From the NCBI GenBank assembly GCA_009760855.2, contig WPIO01000008.1, forward strand, positions 4,173,501 to 4,237,500: DNA of 64,000 nt. The letters run 5' to 3'. Of the stretch, positions 20,185 through 30,925 are shown piece after piece. Each line of letters opens with the position of its first letter. The first letter of the stretch is position 1. The stretch comes from Cristatella mucedo (lineage: Eukaryota > Bryozoa > Phylactolaemata > Cristatellidae). The translations under genes and the position numbers were made by a program. The notes under the pieces are model-generated. The model made no database searches. It saw only the letters and a program-made list of their open reading frames with translations, and had not been told where the DNA came from.

Positions 20185-21000
20185 CATCGAATAATATTAA
20201 TAAAAATACAATTGATAGAGCGCCCTCAGAGAACTCAATCTCTTTCTAGGCGCTTTATATTTGCTGCAAATCAAAAACGACCGAATTTTGAGTAGTATCG
20301 TGCTTGATAAACAACACGAATAACATATTTAGGGACGACATGTACAGGGTCAGCAAGTGCGGTTAGTGACAGAAGCCACAGTGTCAGCACGCACAAGCAC
20401 ATAAAGAACGAACCACAGGGACCCAAAAAAATGCTGTCATAAATAGGTGCGTTTTTAATTTCACTTTACATGTTGTCAAGTCAGGGGATGTCGTGAAGCA
20501 AGTCTGGAGTGAGTTCCAGGCTTTGGAAGCATACGAGCTAAATGCACGGTCTCCAAAGGATTTGAGGTTTGTACGAAGTATAGGTAAACAGTTATATTCC
20601 AAAAAGCGGGTGGTGCGATGCTTGGCCTGGTGGGGGAGTAGATTTGATAGGTATGCTGGAGCCAAAGAAAGTATAAACCGTGAAAAGAACCGGACCTAGC
20701 ACGGAGCCCTGAGGTACTCCATATTTCAAAGGTACTTCAGATGATCTTTGTCCATTCACGTCAATACTCTGGAGTCTGCCACTGAGATAGGACCTGAACC
20801 ATTGCAGAGCAGTGCCAGTGATGCCCAGGAGAGATGAGAGGCGCTCTAGAAGAACTTTGTGATCGATGGTATCAAAAGCTGCCGAAAGATCGAGCAAAAC
20901 AAGCAGAGAAACTCTACCCTTGTCTGCATTCCTAAGTGGATTGTTGTACATCCAAAGCAATGCTGGCTGACTCTGTGGAGTGATTAGCTCTAAAGCCAGA
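20185..21000 (-). mobile_element. L2/CR1-like LINE copy with internal deletion; reverse transcriptase part preserved
   Basis: The minus-strand frame 20592-20960 encodes the reverse transcriptase palm. [19 protein letters not shown] carries the first catalytic Asp block, then [17 protein letters not shown], then [17 protein letters not shown]. Upstream, after a frameshift, SGFRANHST can be read. Downstream the copy jumps directly to [15 protein letters not shown] and FSSYASKAWNSL. The YADD active-site segment and about 200 following codons are therefore deleted at about 20665. The 3' UTR and tail occupy 20185-20480. The element is dead. Confidence 0.85.
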
Positions 21001-21059
21001 CTACTTACATAATGTCGTCAATTCACCAATTTCATATCTGCATAGGATTTCGTAGCTCC

Positions 21060-21590
21060 ATAACTTCCATTTACTGGTTCACGGAAGGCAGGGTGGGATC
21101 TAAGGTCAGGTTCAGCTGTGCGTCATCTTCATGACAATGACAGCTTAGATTGCTTGGTGATCGTATCGGCAAGCGAAGAATATAAAGTCCGAAGCAAAAG
21201 AAACCTATAAAGATATTTGGTGTACCCCATACTAAAATGGTTCGCCGGATGACCATTAGCTGCTAGATTTTAAGCTCTGAAATCTTCCACTGAGATAGGA
21301 CCAAAATAATTTCACTACAGTGCCAGTGATGACCTGGAAATCAAGTGTCGCTGGTTTGGTCTAGCGGTTAAAGTGCTCGCCCCAACCAAGGTCTGACTGA
21401 GGTCGTGGGCTCGAGCCCCGAGGCATGCATGAAGCGCCTGAATAGAGATTAAGTTCTATTGGGGCGCTATATAAATGAATTATTTTTTCAATCACCAATA
21501 GGCACTCCGGAAGTGGTGGTAATTAACGGCATCAAAAACTGTCTAAAGATCCAGCGGACGTAGCAGAGAGACTACGCAAGTGAGACTTTA
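21060..21590 (-). mobile_element. Older LINE reverse transcriptase fragment interrupted by a SINE
   Basis: Minus strand 21071-21256 reads SCHCHEDDAQLNLTLDP, equivalent to the F-H-Y-A-D-D active-site strand of L2/CR1 elements with YADD changed to HEDD. Further upstream, 21275-21345 and 21490-21590 match nucleotides of the copy at 20.7-20.9 kb (CCACTGAGATAGGACC, GTGCCAGTGATG, GGCATCAAAAACTG). A SINE A copy splits those two parts. The remnant is clearly older than its neighbours. Confidence 0.65.
21348..21482 (+). mobile_element. SINE family A copy inserted in a LINE remnant
   Basis: The head is CTGGTTTGGTCTAGCGGTTA, the B box GGTCGTGGGCTCGAGCCCC and the tail AGAGATTAAGTTCTATTGGG, GCGCTATATAAATGA. 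LINE-derived sequence on both sides shows it landed in an existing element. Confidence 0.88.
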
Positions 21591-22265
21591 ATGCTACGCG
21601 AGAGCTTTTCGGTCGAAAAAGTAACGGATGCGGCGGCGTCCGTCCGGGAGCCGCCAGAGAGTTTTCCAACGCGGCTCCCACGAAAGAGAGCGGTACGAAC
21701 GATCCGCAGTCGGGCAGCGCCGCCAGCACAGTCAGCGGCGGCGCTTCTTTGCTCTGCGCGAGATCCGAGTTCAAAAAAGTAGCGGAAGCGGCGGCGTCCG
21801 GATGGCGAGGAACGAAGGAACTCGGTCCTTACAGCCGAGTTCTTGAGCTGCTCAGCTTGCGGAGCCTGGGCAGGGTGAGCAGGCCTTGCTCATGCGCTCG
21901 CTCGGAAGCCAGGCGCTGCTACTGGCTGCAGTCTGTCTGTGGCGGCCGGACGGGTGCCCGAACGAGAGCAACGTGTGCTGTGCATCGCGCATTGTGCCTG
22001 CGGTCGCTTCTGAGGTGGCCCAGTGGGCGGGGCCGCGCAGCCACGCCCACGCCTCGAAGTCCTCGATCTGCTGTTCGCTCTTTCTTTTCTCCTTTTCGCC
22101 GCCGCCGCTCGCATTACAGCGAAGGCGAGAAGAGATATTTGCAAGAGTGGTCGGCTCCAGACACTTCAGGACAAAAGAATCCTTTTCAGGGTTCATGCAG
22201 TTGGACTTGCTGGACTCCCAGCAGTATTGCAAAGATGAGGCGCTGCAGAGGGGGGGTGGGGAGCT
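21591..22265. other. CpG-rich block, no recognised gene
   Basis: The sequence is GC-rich with overlapping frames on both strands, the longest about 210 codons in plus 21749-22390. No recognised domain. GCGGAAGCGGCGGCGTCCGG near 21781 resembles GCGGATGCGGCGGCGTCCGT near 21626, a duplicated segment of about 50 bp. Confidence 0.35.
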
Positions 22266-24500
22266 ACGCCTCCACCCTTATGCGACTTAGCTCCCTTACA
22301 GAACATTACCATTTCCCTAATGCTAATGAAACGATCGGCATGCACTGTGTTAGAAATATAAACTTTAACTCAAGCTATCTTTTGATGTAACTATAAGTGT
22401 AAGTGTAATGATGACCTCTGATATGTAAGTCAAGGCCACGTTTTTCACACGGTCTTCCACCAAACATGGCTATCTTGCAAAATCAACAGTTTCAATACGA
22501 TGCACTGTAGAAATATTAAAAATCTCTAACAAGATGCACGGTACTTGGTTGCATAGATTTAAGTAACTGTATAAAGAAATAAAAAATAAACTTAGTTGGC
22601 ATGTCAAAACCGGAATGTGCAAACAATTTAAAGTTAAAAAATATAAGGAAACGTATAGTGATAATTACCCAAGCAAAAGTCCAAAAAATGCAGAAAAATC
22701 CATAAATACAGTAAGGAGCCAATCTGTATTTAAAGTTTCACGTCGATCGGAGCCCTTGGGCCAAGCAATAGAATTTGCAAGGTACCGACTACTACTGTTG
22801 GTAAAACGCTTCGAGAAGACAACGGATGATATAAAAGCATAATAATAATGGCAGAAAGGTTGAGTTACTCGATTGACGTCATACAAATTTGAAGCAACAC
22901 ATATCAAGAAATGTCTATTTTCAATTTCAGGTTGATCGGATCATTATTAGCCTACCTGTGACATTTGAAAGACGCATGAGTAGAATGATAACAAATGGTT
23001 TAGAGAAACAAAAGCAAGGTTTTCATCAAACTGATTCTACCAGATAAGGTCCAATATGTACGAGAGACGTCTGGAATTCTTTGGACGCATTAGCAAGCGC
23101 AAATTTTATGAGAGATTTATGAGATATGAGACATGCTATTATATGAGATATGAGACATGGTATGAGACATCTGTAAGATAAAATGCCCCACGTCAGTAAC
23201 TGCAGTTGGCGGCGTTTTGCAGCAGGTCTAGTGTCTCTGCAGCGGTCGCCCATGCAAAGTGAAGCTACAAAATGCATGCAAGAGAAGTTTGAATCACCCC
23301 TATTTCTCTGGAATACAATGGAATTAAAGTTTGCAAACTGATTTCGAGTAAACGACGCGCTCGTCCGATGAAGTAATATGTACGGGGGCACGGCGGGCCG
23401 ACGACCGATCGACCGCATGGCAAAAATACAATGGCCGCTGCCTGATACCGGAACCGCTGTCCCAGGATTCAATAGGTGCGGTGGTAATCGACTTCCTAGC
23501 TTCCGCGGGCTCAGCGGCAGTAAATTAAATAATCGCGAAAATTTGCATCGTTGCCGAGCGTCAGCCACTCCCGATTAGCCTGGCTAGAAAGAAGCGTACC
23601 TCGACAAGTGTGACCTTGAACTCGTGGCAAGTAAATAAAGAATAAATAGGAGGATAGCCGTTCGCAGCGGAAGTTGAGCCCCTCCCGTCTGGGCGGAAAC
23701 TGCGTTTGCTGGTGCGACTTTACGCTTTCTTGATTGTTAAAACTTCCAGACAGAGAGTTAACCTCAATTAGGCGTGTAAATATTTTGAAAAATTAATTTT
23801 CTTTTCATATTTTTAGGTGACGTTCTGACGTCTGTTTAGGACTAAGTGACTTTTTTGTTTTTACCAAGTTCACGAAAAAACCTCTCCATTTGCACTGTAT
23901 TCGCAGAAACTAATATAATAAGGCTCATGGTACTACTTCTGGTATAAAGATGTCTTACAAAACAATTTCGTTTTCCATATTCGGGACATTTGCCAATCGT
24001 CAATACTTCAGATTTCATGTTTAAATTTTTTGTCTTTTGATAGGCAAACTTACAAAAAACTGATAGCACGACCATTTTTTTTAGAACTTTCTCGGTTGAG
24101 AAATTATTTTTGGAGCATTACTAAAAAGTAGGCTGCTTTAGATTACATTCGGCGTTGAGTGGATGGGATACGCCGACGGCTAGATCCGGATTTATACGCC
24201 ATACGTCTTGCATCGATCCTGCTTTGGTCTTGCTCCAGTCTGAGATGAAAACGTATCCAAGACTGGGGAGATGGTCCGAAACCAATGGAAGACCGAGCGA
24301 AGACGGAGACGCTGAGCATGGCTCTACTACTCGTTGGCCGAGACGGAGGCGAGACCGAACAAAGCGATCAATCGTAAGCACGGTCAAGGGCGATACACCT
24401 TCTTCGTTGCATTCAAAGGCGCGATGACCGGCGAAATCGCGAATGCGTTCCGCGTGAGTCCCCGAGACATTGCGAGCCCTTCACACAAGAATCAGCTTAT
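22266..24500. other. AT-rich unassigned DNA
   Basis: No supported gene. Short local repeats of ATGAGATATGAGACATG occur at about 23105-23170. A G run occurs at 24501-24510. I see no transposon ends. Confidence 0.35.
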
Positions 24501-24936
24501 GGGGGGGGGGGCGGGCGGGTGAAGAGGCCACTGCAAACGGTTTGAATTCACCGGAGCGTGACTAGCGTGAAGGGCCATCTTCTACCTCCCTAACGAAAGC
24601 GTTTTTCCCACGACCACTCTGGGGCTGGAGCTAGTGGGCGACTAGAAAGAAGCAAGACGCAAAGCCTGCAAAGACTGTCTAGACTGCCTACAGGAGGGAG
24701 AACCGATGCAGGACGCACTGCGTAAACGCGGCCAACGAGGTGCCAGACGCACGGCCGCCATCAGCGCCGGCCGCTCGGCTGCGGCAGCGGGCAGGGCACG
24801 GCTGGGTGGGGCGGGGCGGGACGGGGCGGAGCGGGGCGGCCGGACGGCTCGGTCGCGGCAAGCGCTGCTGCCCCTCGGTCGCCGAGACGATCTTGTTGCC
24901 ACAGGCCCGACGCGACGTTGCGGGCAAGTGAGACTC

Positions 24937-24997
<61 letters not shown>

Positions 24998-25450
24998 CGC
25001 TCGTCTGCCGCAGCCGCCGATACGCTCTCGCTCGACGCGAGAGAGCGAGCTGTCGCGGCGCTTTCATCGCTTTTGGCCGAGCCGCGCTGGCTGCGGCGCT
25101 GACGTGGCCTCCGCCTGGCGGGATCGGCGGCGGTGGCGGCGCACCGGAGCGGCATTGCGATGTGCGAGCCGCGCCGGCCGGCCGGCTCGCCGGGTCCATT
25201 ACGATCGGGTAATTTCAGCGCATTACCTGCCGCCCAGCGCTGGTGAGTAACAAAGCCTTGGCGTCGCGCCGGGCGGCTGCCATCTTGCCGGTCAAGTCAC
25301 CCGCCACTAAAGCGTCCTGATGCCGAGGTCGCGCTCGGGCGATTTCCGGAGCGAGGCAGATCTGCGGACAGCGATGTGAGAGCGCATGGCTACGCGACGC
25401 CAATCGGCGTTCGGCGGCGACAGCCGCTTGCCGACTACGTGAGTGATCTG
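24500..25450. other. CpG-rich block with GGC trinucleotide run
   Basis: Dense CpG surrounds a pure GGC/GCG run at about 24937-24994 (19-20 units). Frames through the run give poly-Ala, poly-Gly or poly-Arg on either strand, with nothing to favour one as real. A short GGGCGGGGCGGGACGGGGCG tract near 24810 is Sp1/G-quadruplex-like. A CpG-island promoter is plausible but unproven. Confidence 0.4.
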
Positions 25451-25454
25451 TTTC

Positions 25455-25690
25455 TGTGGCGCTCATACAAAGTTTTCGAAGTCGACTCGCTGTTCGATAG
25501 GGAGTCAGCCAAGATGACGCAGAAGTACTGCGACGTGGCAACTACGCAGTTGACGACGAATCAGACTAGCTGCTGAGTCTTGCACGTGTTGCAGGCAATC
25601 GAGGGGCATTTGCTTTGAGCCCTTAATTTAGGGAATCGCAGAAGTTGAGTCGCGATGTCGCAAGCGCCTTAGCCAGCTTGGCTGTGGTGC
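25455..25690 (-). mobile_element. Degraded LINE C-terminal fragment
   Basis: Plus-strand words GTGGCAACTACG, TAGCTGCTGAGTCTTGCAC and GCAGAAGTTGAGTCGCGATGTC align in order with 18.9-19.1 kb (GTGGCAACTGCG, TAGCTGCAGAGTTTTGCAC, GCAGAAGTCGAGACGGGATGTC). It lies at the edge of a CpG-rich block and has no tail. Confidence 0.65.
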
Positions 25691-25715
25691 TATTGTAAAA
25701 TTGTAAAGTACAGGT

Positions 25716-25858
25716 TTACCGATTTAACAGCGTCGCAGTTGCAGAGGAGCTTTTGTGGCTATCGCCACCGCTTGCGGTGGGCAATACAGGATTGACTGCA
25801 GCAGCAGGATTCGAACCCACGATCTCGGGCACCCAATCTCTTAGGCTATCATGACCCT
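25716..25858 (-). mobile_element. SINE family B copy
   Basis: Reversed tail GATTTAACAGCGTCG, core GGCTATCGCCACCGCTTGC, then the reversed B box GGATTCGAACCCACGATCTC. The head is diverged. Confidence 0.8.
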
Positions 25859-26085
25859 GGACACGGTGGCTTGTCTAAGCAAACCCTAAACTTTCGGCAG
25901 CGTTCATCGGCTGATAGTGGACCCGCTTTTGCTCTAGAGAGAAGAACGATGTGTGCATCGTCATGCCATCTTCGGGAGTTATTGCTCTCGCCCAGAAGCG
26001 GTCGGCAGCACACGATCGCTACAGCTTCGGACTCGCGGCCGACCGAGCCGGCGGACGCTGTGACGTGACGCAGTAGATGGTGATG

Positions 26086-26211
26086 CGACGCTGGTTTAGC
26101 CCAGTGGTTAAGGTGTTCGCCCCGACCAAGGTCTGGCCGAGGTCGAAGGCTCGAGTCCCGTGGCATATGTGAAGCGCCTGAGTAGAGATTAAGTTCTCTT
26201 AGGGCGCTGTG

Positions 26212-26215
<4 letters not shown>
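26086..26215 (+). mobile_element. SINE family A copy followed by AT run
   Basis: The head is CGCTGGTTTAGCCCAGTGGT and the B-box region is AAGGCTCGAGTCCC. The tail is AGAGATTAAGTTCTCTTAGG, GCGCTGTGCAAATA, passing directly into an AT microsatellite. Confidence 0.88.

Positions 26216-26288
<73 letters not shown>
26214..26288. repeat. AT microsatellite
   Basis: Pure AT dinucleotide run grown from the 3' end of the adjoining SINE. Confidence 0.95.
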
Positions 26289-26291
<3 letters not shown>

Positions 26292-26853
26292 GCGGCCAAT
26301 CGCCGCAGGCGCTGGTGCGTGCCGCTGCCGTAGCGCGCTCATAAAGAGCGAACCGTCGCGTCTGCCGTCTGCACGCGTTGCAGCGCCCCCTGCCGGTTAA
26401 GCCCCTCGGTGCTGCTGATAGTTTCAGCTATGCCGCTTCTCGGCTTCCGTAGGGACCGAAGCCGCGCCGAACGCCAGATTGCCGCCGCCGACTGGTCTCC
26501 GCTCGAAGATGAAGCAAAGCCATCATCCGGCGAATGAGTGGGTCGCGGCCAGCACCGGAAGCAGGTGCGTAGCCTGCGCGCGCAAGGGGCGGGGCGGCGG
26601 GGCTAAACTTGACGGAAGAGGGGCGAGTCGAATGGAATGCCCACGTGATTCGCGCCCCTTCGAATCCGATCCAAGGTGAGCCTCAGCCCTGGAGTTTCGT
26701 GCAACCTTGGCCTTGTCCAGTCGCATCGATTCGGTCCTTCCGGCAGCGAGTGTCAGACGGAGAGTGTCAAAAAATACTAGCCCATTCTAAAACCTCTTTT
26801 TTTATCCCTATTTATTAAAGCGAGAAAGTCCGTTGCGCCACAAAATGGCGCAC
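26289..26853. other. GC-rich unassigned DNA
   Basis: No recognised gene; short overlapping frames only. Confidence 0.3.
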
Positions 26854-26860
26854 TACTGTC

Positions 26861-26892
<32 letters not shown>

Positions 26893-26980
26893 GGCATTGA
26901 TACAGCGCCCTCAGAGAACTCAATCTCTTTTTAGGCACGTCACATTTGCTGTATGCGGAAGAATTCTGCAACAGACAGGA
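26854..26980 (-). mobile_element. LINE 3' tail with long TAA repeat
   Basis: AATAATAAT units (26862-26892) precede GCATTGATACAGCGCCCTC, AGAACTCAATCTCTTTTTAGG and CACATTTGCTGTATGCGG. A short minus-strand LINE insertion. Confidence 0.85.
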
Positions 26981-27091
26981 ACGCGAGTGAGCGAGCTCGG
27001 TGTCAAGCGGCAAGACGGCGCAGCATTGCCTTCCGTGATGGAACTACTGTGACTCAGCGAGGCGAGTCCACAGGCGGAGAGCTGCTCGTAG

Positions 27092-27212
27092 CGGCAGAAG
27101 AGACTTAAAGGCTTTCACCACCGCTTGCAGCGGCAACAAAGGGTCTCCCACCGCAGGATTTGAACGACGACCGCGGGACTGCGGTGTAGTCATTGCGGCT
27201 GCGGCGTGAGCG
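27092..27212 (-). mobile_element. SINE family B fragment
   Basis: TAGCGGCAGAAGAGAC, GGCTTTCACCACCGCTTGCA and the reversed B box GGATTTGAACGACGACC. Both ends are eroded. Confidence 0.7.
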
Positions 27213-27219
27213 GTCTTGC

Positions 27220-27315
27220 GTCCTTTGCAGCAAATGCTTAGTGCTTTGCAAGAGACAGGATTCTCTGAGGGCGCTATAACAAATGTATTATTATCATCAT
27301 TTTTATTATCATGGC
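27220..27315 (+). mobile_element. LINE 3' tail
   Basis: TCCTTTGCAGCAAATGCTTA, hairpin region GAGACAGGATTCTCTGAGG, GCGCTATAACAAATG, then an ATT/ATC repeat. It lies head-on to the SINE B fragment. Confidence 0.8.
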
Positions 27316-27800
27316 TGCGAAGGCACGGTCCGTCGCGTGTTAGCTCGATAGGGTTTTCAGTCGAATGTCGCCGCTGCCGAGCGCGGCCTTCGCCTGTAGC
27401 GGCTTCCGCGAAGCGCGCACGCATCAGCTTCGTCGCGCAGAAAAGCTCGCAAGCGCTCAGCGGTCGTTCGTGCGAGAATCCTCGAGAGTCGGGCGCATCG
27501 GCTTCCCTGCGCGGCTGGCACGTGACTAAGCTCCCGGCACGCGACTAAGCCCCTGGCTTCGACGGCGCTCGCGGCAGTCGCAATGCGAGTGACTAATTTG
27601 GACGGCGAGAGCGAATGCCGCCGCGTGCGCGCCGGCGATCCGCGCGAGATAGCAATCGTCGGCAAACGCAGCCGTCTGCATCTGCCGAGAGTCGCCGCCC
27701 TCCTCCCCCGGCGGCAGCGGCGGCGGCGGCGGCAGCGTTTCTCATCAGCGGCGGTGTGCGGCTGCCAGCTCACGTCTCCCAAGCTAATGAGGCGCGCACG
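27316..27800. other. CpG-rich block, no recognised gene
   Basis: Dense CpG and a GGCGGCAGCGGCGGCGGCGG run near 27711. Open frames on both strands without recognisable domains. Confidence 0.35.
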
Positions 27801-27802
27801 CA

Positions 27803-27944
27803 GCTGGTCATGGTTTGACACAGGGGCTATAATGCTGACCCCGGTCGCGGACTCGAACTCTGCGGCAAATGGAAAGCGTCTCGGTAGAGATTACGTTCTC
27901 TTTGGGCGCTATATTAATGATATATATATATATATATATATATA
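27803..27944 (+). mobile_element. SINE family A copy with internal deletion, then TA run
   Basis: The head is damaged (CTGGTCATGGTTTGACACAG) and the segment between A and B boxes is shortened. The B box is GGTCGCGGACTCGAACTC and the tail is AGAGATTACGTTCTCTTTGG, GCGCTATATTAATGA. It runs into a TA microsatellite (27919-27944). Confidence 0.75.
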
Positions 27945-28649
27945 TGCGTCGGCGGCGCGTCTTGCAGCCGCCACGCTGTCCGGTGCCGCAGCGGCGGCAC
28001 GACTACATATTGACAGACAGACATGGTCAGCCGATATATACGCGCGAGCGAGCATTTATGCGAAGCGTTGTCGGGCCAAAGTAATCCGGCGAATCGCTGT
28101 CCAAAGGCAGCGTCTGCAGATGCGTCAGCAGGCAGCCGCTTGCCTTGGCTCGATTACGTCAGACGACGATTGATTCGAAAGGGCGGTCGGATTGGAAGAG
28201 CACTTCTGCGCCGATTCCTTGGAGGACCCTGGCAATTGTGAAATTGTGCGACTATCGTCTACGACGCATTCAGTCGCTACGCGGTCGAAAGCACGTTCAT
28301 AGATACGGATAGCTCTAGTAAATTCGTCGCCGCGGCTGCGGCCACGCGGCTTCCTTCCCAGCCCTGCATTCACCGAGGGCCACGAGGTCGAATTTTTGAC
28401 CGCAGGCGCCAGCCTTCCTCGTTTCCGGCTATCAAATACTGGCGAGTATTTATAAACGGCTAGTGCGACGTCCGTCCGACGTTCGGATTGCTGAAAGAGC
28501 GGCTAAATAGCTACATCTCTGCTCGTGATCGAAATACAAATTACCTCGGACATTTCAGCTCGCATAAATTTGATATAGCGGTATTCAATTACAAAAGTTG
28601 TGCGATTTCTTAGTGCCATCATCCAATCCTGTTTCACGGATGACATACA
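27945..28649. other. Unassigned DNA
   Basis: Nothing recognised; CpG-rich at the left, AT-rich to the right. Confidence 0.3.
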
Positions 28650-28732
28650 AATATTAGCTAATTTAAAAGCCTCATTTTGTATAGCGGCAGAATAAACCTA
28701 ACTGCTTGCAGTTGGCAGTCAAGGATCGCCTA
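28650..28732 (-). mobile_element. SINE family B 3' fragment
   Basis: TAGCTAATTTAAAAGCCTC, TTTTGTATAGCGGCAGAATA, ACTGCTTGCAGTTGG and AAGGATCGCC match the reversed 3' half of family B. It is followed by the LINE tail's TAA repeat. Confidence 0.7.
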
Positions 28733-28825
28733 ATAGTAATAATAATAATAATAATAATGCACTTGACAGAGCGTCCTCAGAGAACTCAATCTCTTGAATC
28801 AGAGAACTTAATCCCTCGCTAGCGC
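28733..28825 (-). mobile_element. LINE 3' tail with a local duplication
   Basis: AATAATAATAATGCACTTG, CAGAGCGTCCTCAGAGAAC and TCAATCTCTT. The AGAGAACT-AATC words are then repeated (AGAGAACTTAATCCCTCGC), suggesting a small slip or a second tail. Confidence 0.7.
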
Positions 28826-30680
28826 AACTAGCGGACAGTGTAAGCGAAGCCAGACTCGCCGTCTTTCTCTCGCCTCTGTCTCCCCGTCTCTCTTTCTCTG
28901 TTTCGGCCTCTCTCTATCTCGCACCTCTCTGCGGAAGACCTTCTGAACTTGCGGCGCCTAAATACAATCGCCAGGAGGCGCTCTGCGTCAGTTCGCCGTA
29001 CAGCCAGCTGAGCTGTAGACACACATAGACACACGCTGCGCCCACGAACATAGACATTCACAATGTCCACGACAACGGTAGCCCGCAGTAAGAAAGGCGC
29101 GAATGCGACTAAACGGGTCGCCTACCAACTTGCGTAGCGCGATCTGCGCACGGCTGGCTCTCGCGAAATCGCACGACGGCGGGCTCGAAATGGACGGCAC
29201 GAGCGCGCGCCAGGAAAAGATGGGCGAGTAAGAAGAGAGGGAGGCCGAGCCAGAGAGCGACTGGTGCGCTATCCTCTATTCGTCTCGAAAATTGAACCGC
29301 TGCAAGCAAAGCTCCCGTCCACACGTCAATAGTGAGGGGCCCAAGCCGCCCCGGCCGGACGCCCGCGGCGGAGCGTACGGCCGGGGCGAGCGGAGGGCGC
29401 GGGGCCGGAATGGATTGTCGATGCCTTTCGTGTTGCTCGCAAGGCGAGGGCCTCGCGACCGCGGCGGCCCCAAACTCTTCGAAGGTTCAAACCCGCCGGC
29501 GGTCGATGGTCTTGGTCAAAACCTCGACGCGCGTCGGCTCGGGTGAGCGACCGGCCAGCGGCCCGCCGCTGGTGGACGGGCGGCTCCGAAGCAGACAATC
29601 TTTACGCGGACTGCGCGCATGCGCGCTCGCTAGCGCTCGAAGGTGGGTCCTTCCGCCGGATGCCGCCGGATGCCGCCGGATGCCGCCGCTCGGCGCGAGC
29701 GAGCCAGCGGAGCGGCGCGAGCGAGCGAGCGGCGGGACGCGCACCGGTCGGCGAGCACCGACTCGCGAGCCGGTGGCTGCTGCAGCCGGGTCGCACCGCC
29801 AGCCGCCTACGAAGACGGAATGACGAGGCGCAAGCGGCGTCGCCGACCCTGGCCGCCGCCGCCGCCACCGTCGGCTTCCGCTGGCGCCGGCTGCTGATCT
29901 GGCTGCGCGGTGACTCACTGCGCAGCCACCGTCGCCGCAGCCGAGCATAAAGCCGCCGGCGCCAGCGGAGTGCGACGGTAGCGCCCGGTAGCGTGTAACG
30001 GGAGAGCGCGCGACCGTAGCCGCACCGCGCGGCGACCTACCTATTGCACGCAGGAGTGCCGACGGCGAGCGGCGGCGGAGCGCCGGACTGAGGACTTCCG
30101 CTGCCGCGGTCGCTCAAAAGCGAGTGAGTAGCTGCCGCCGTGCCTCGCGGCTTGTGGCTGGCCGTCGCGCGAGGATTTTATTGTTCCGCCGCCGGCGGCG
30201 GCGGCGGCGGCGGGCTGGCGGTCGTGGTTTCACGAGCCGGCGGTGGCGACGCAATGGCGAGAGCAGTCTTCGCCGGAAGCGCACCCCTATCGCGGGGCCG
30301 TCCCAGAAGCGGCGAGCCTGCCTGGCGCGTCCGCAGACTTTCCACTCTTGCGCAGCGTCAGAGGTGGCGGAAGTCGCTGGGAAGTCGTCGAGGGGGCGAG
30401 TGCAGCTTTTTTTGAATAGCGGTCAAGGCGCTCGCTTTTGACTCGCAAAGGGTGGCGTTCGGCTTCCAGCGAGCGTGAGTCGTGCATATCCTTCCGCCAC
30501 CGACGCGGCGTAGCGCAAGGATAGGGCCCGCGCGCGCTACGATAGCCACGTTCAGGCACCGCCGATGCGCTTTTAGCACGGGCTGCAATCCTGCATCCAG
30601 GTCTCATAATAGGCACAAGCATACGACGACGTCTTCCTTTTGAGGGTGCAGGTAACCACGCGCAAAGGAGCTCGAGAGGG
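28826..30680. other. Long CpG-rich block, no recognised gene
   Basis: About 1.8 kb of very CpG-dense DNA with many overlapping frames on both strands. GATGCCGCCG repeats three to four times near 29658-29690. None of the frames shows a domain I know, and codon-position bias cannot be judged by eye. It may be promoter/5' UTR territory. Confidence 0.4.
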
Positions 30681-30683
30681 TAG

Positions 30684-30841
30684 GAGGAGGAGGAAGAGGA
30701 GGAGGAGGAGGAGGAGGAGGAGGAGGAGGAGGAGGAGGAGGAGGAGGAGGAGGAGGAGGAGGAGGAGGAGGAGGAGGAGGAGGAGGAGGAGGAGGAGAGG
30801 GGGAGGAGGAGGAGGAGGGGGGGGGGGGGGAGGGGGGGGGG

Positions 30842-30876
<35 letters not shown>

Positions 30877-30925
30877 GTGGAGGAGGAGGAGGAGGAGGAG
30901 GAGAAGGAGGAAAAGGAGGAGGAAG
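30684..30925. repeat. GGA repeat with long G runs
   Basis: GGA units extend for about 240 bp and are interrupted at 30812-30853 by runs of up to about 20 G. This is strongly asymmetric purine DNA with G-quadruplex potential. The poly-Pro, poly-Arg and poly-Gly frames across it are artefacts. Confidence 0.95.
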
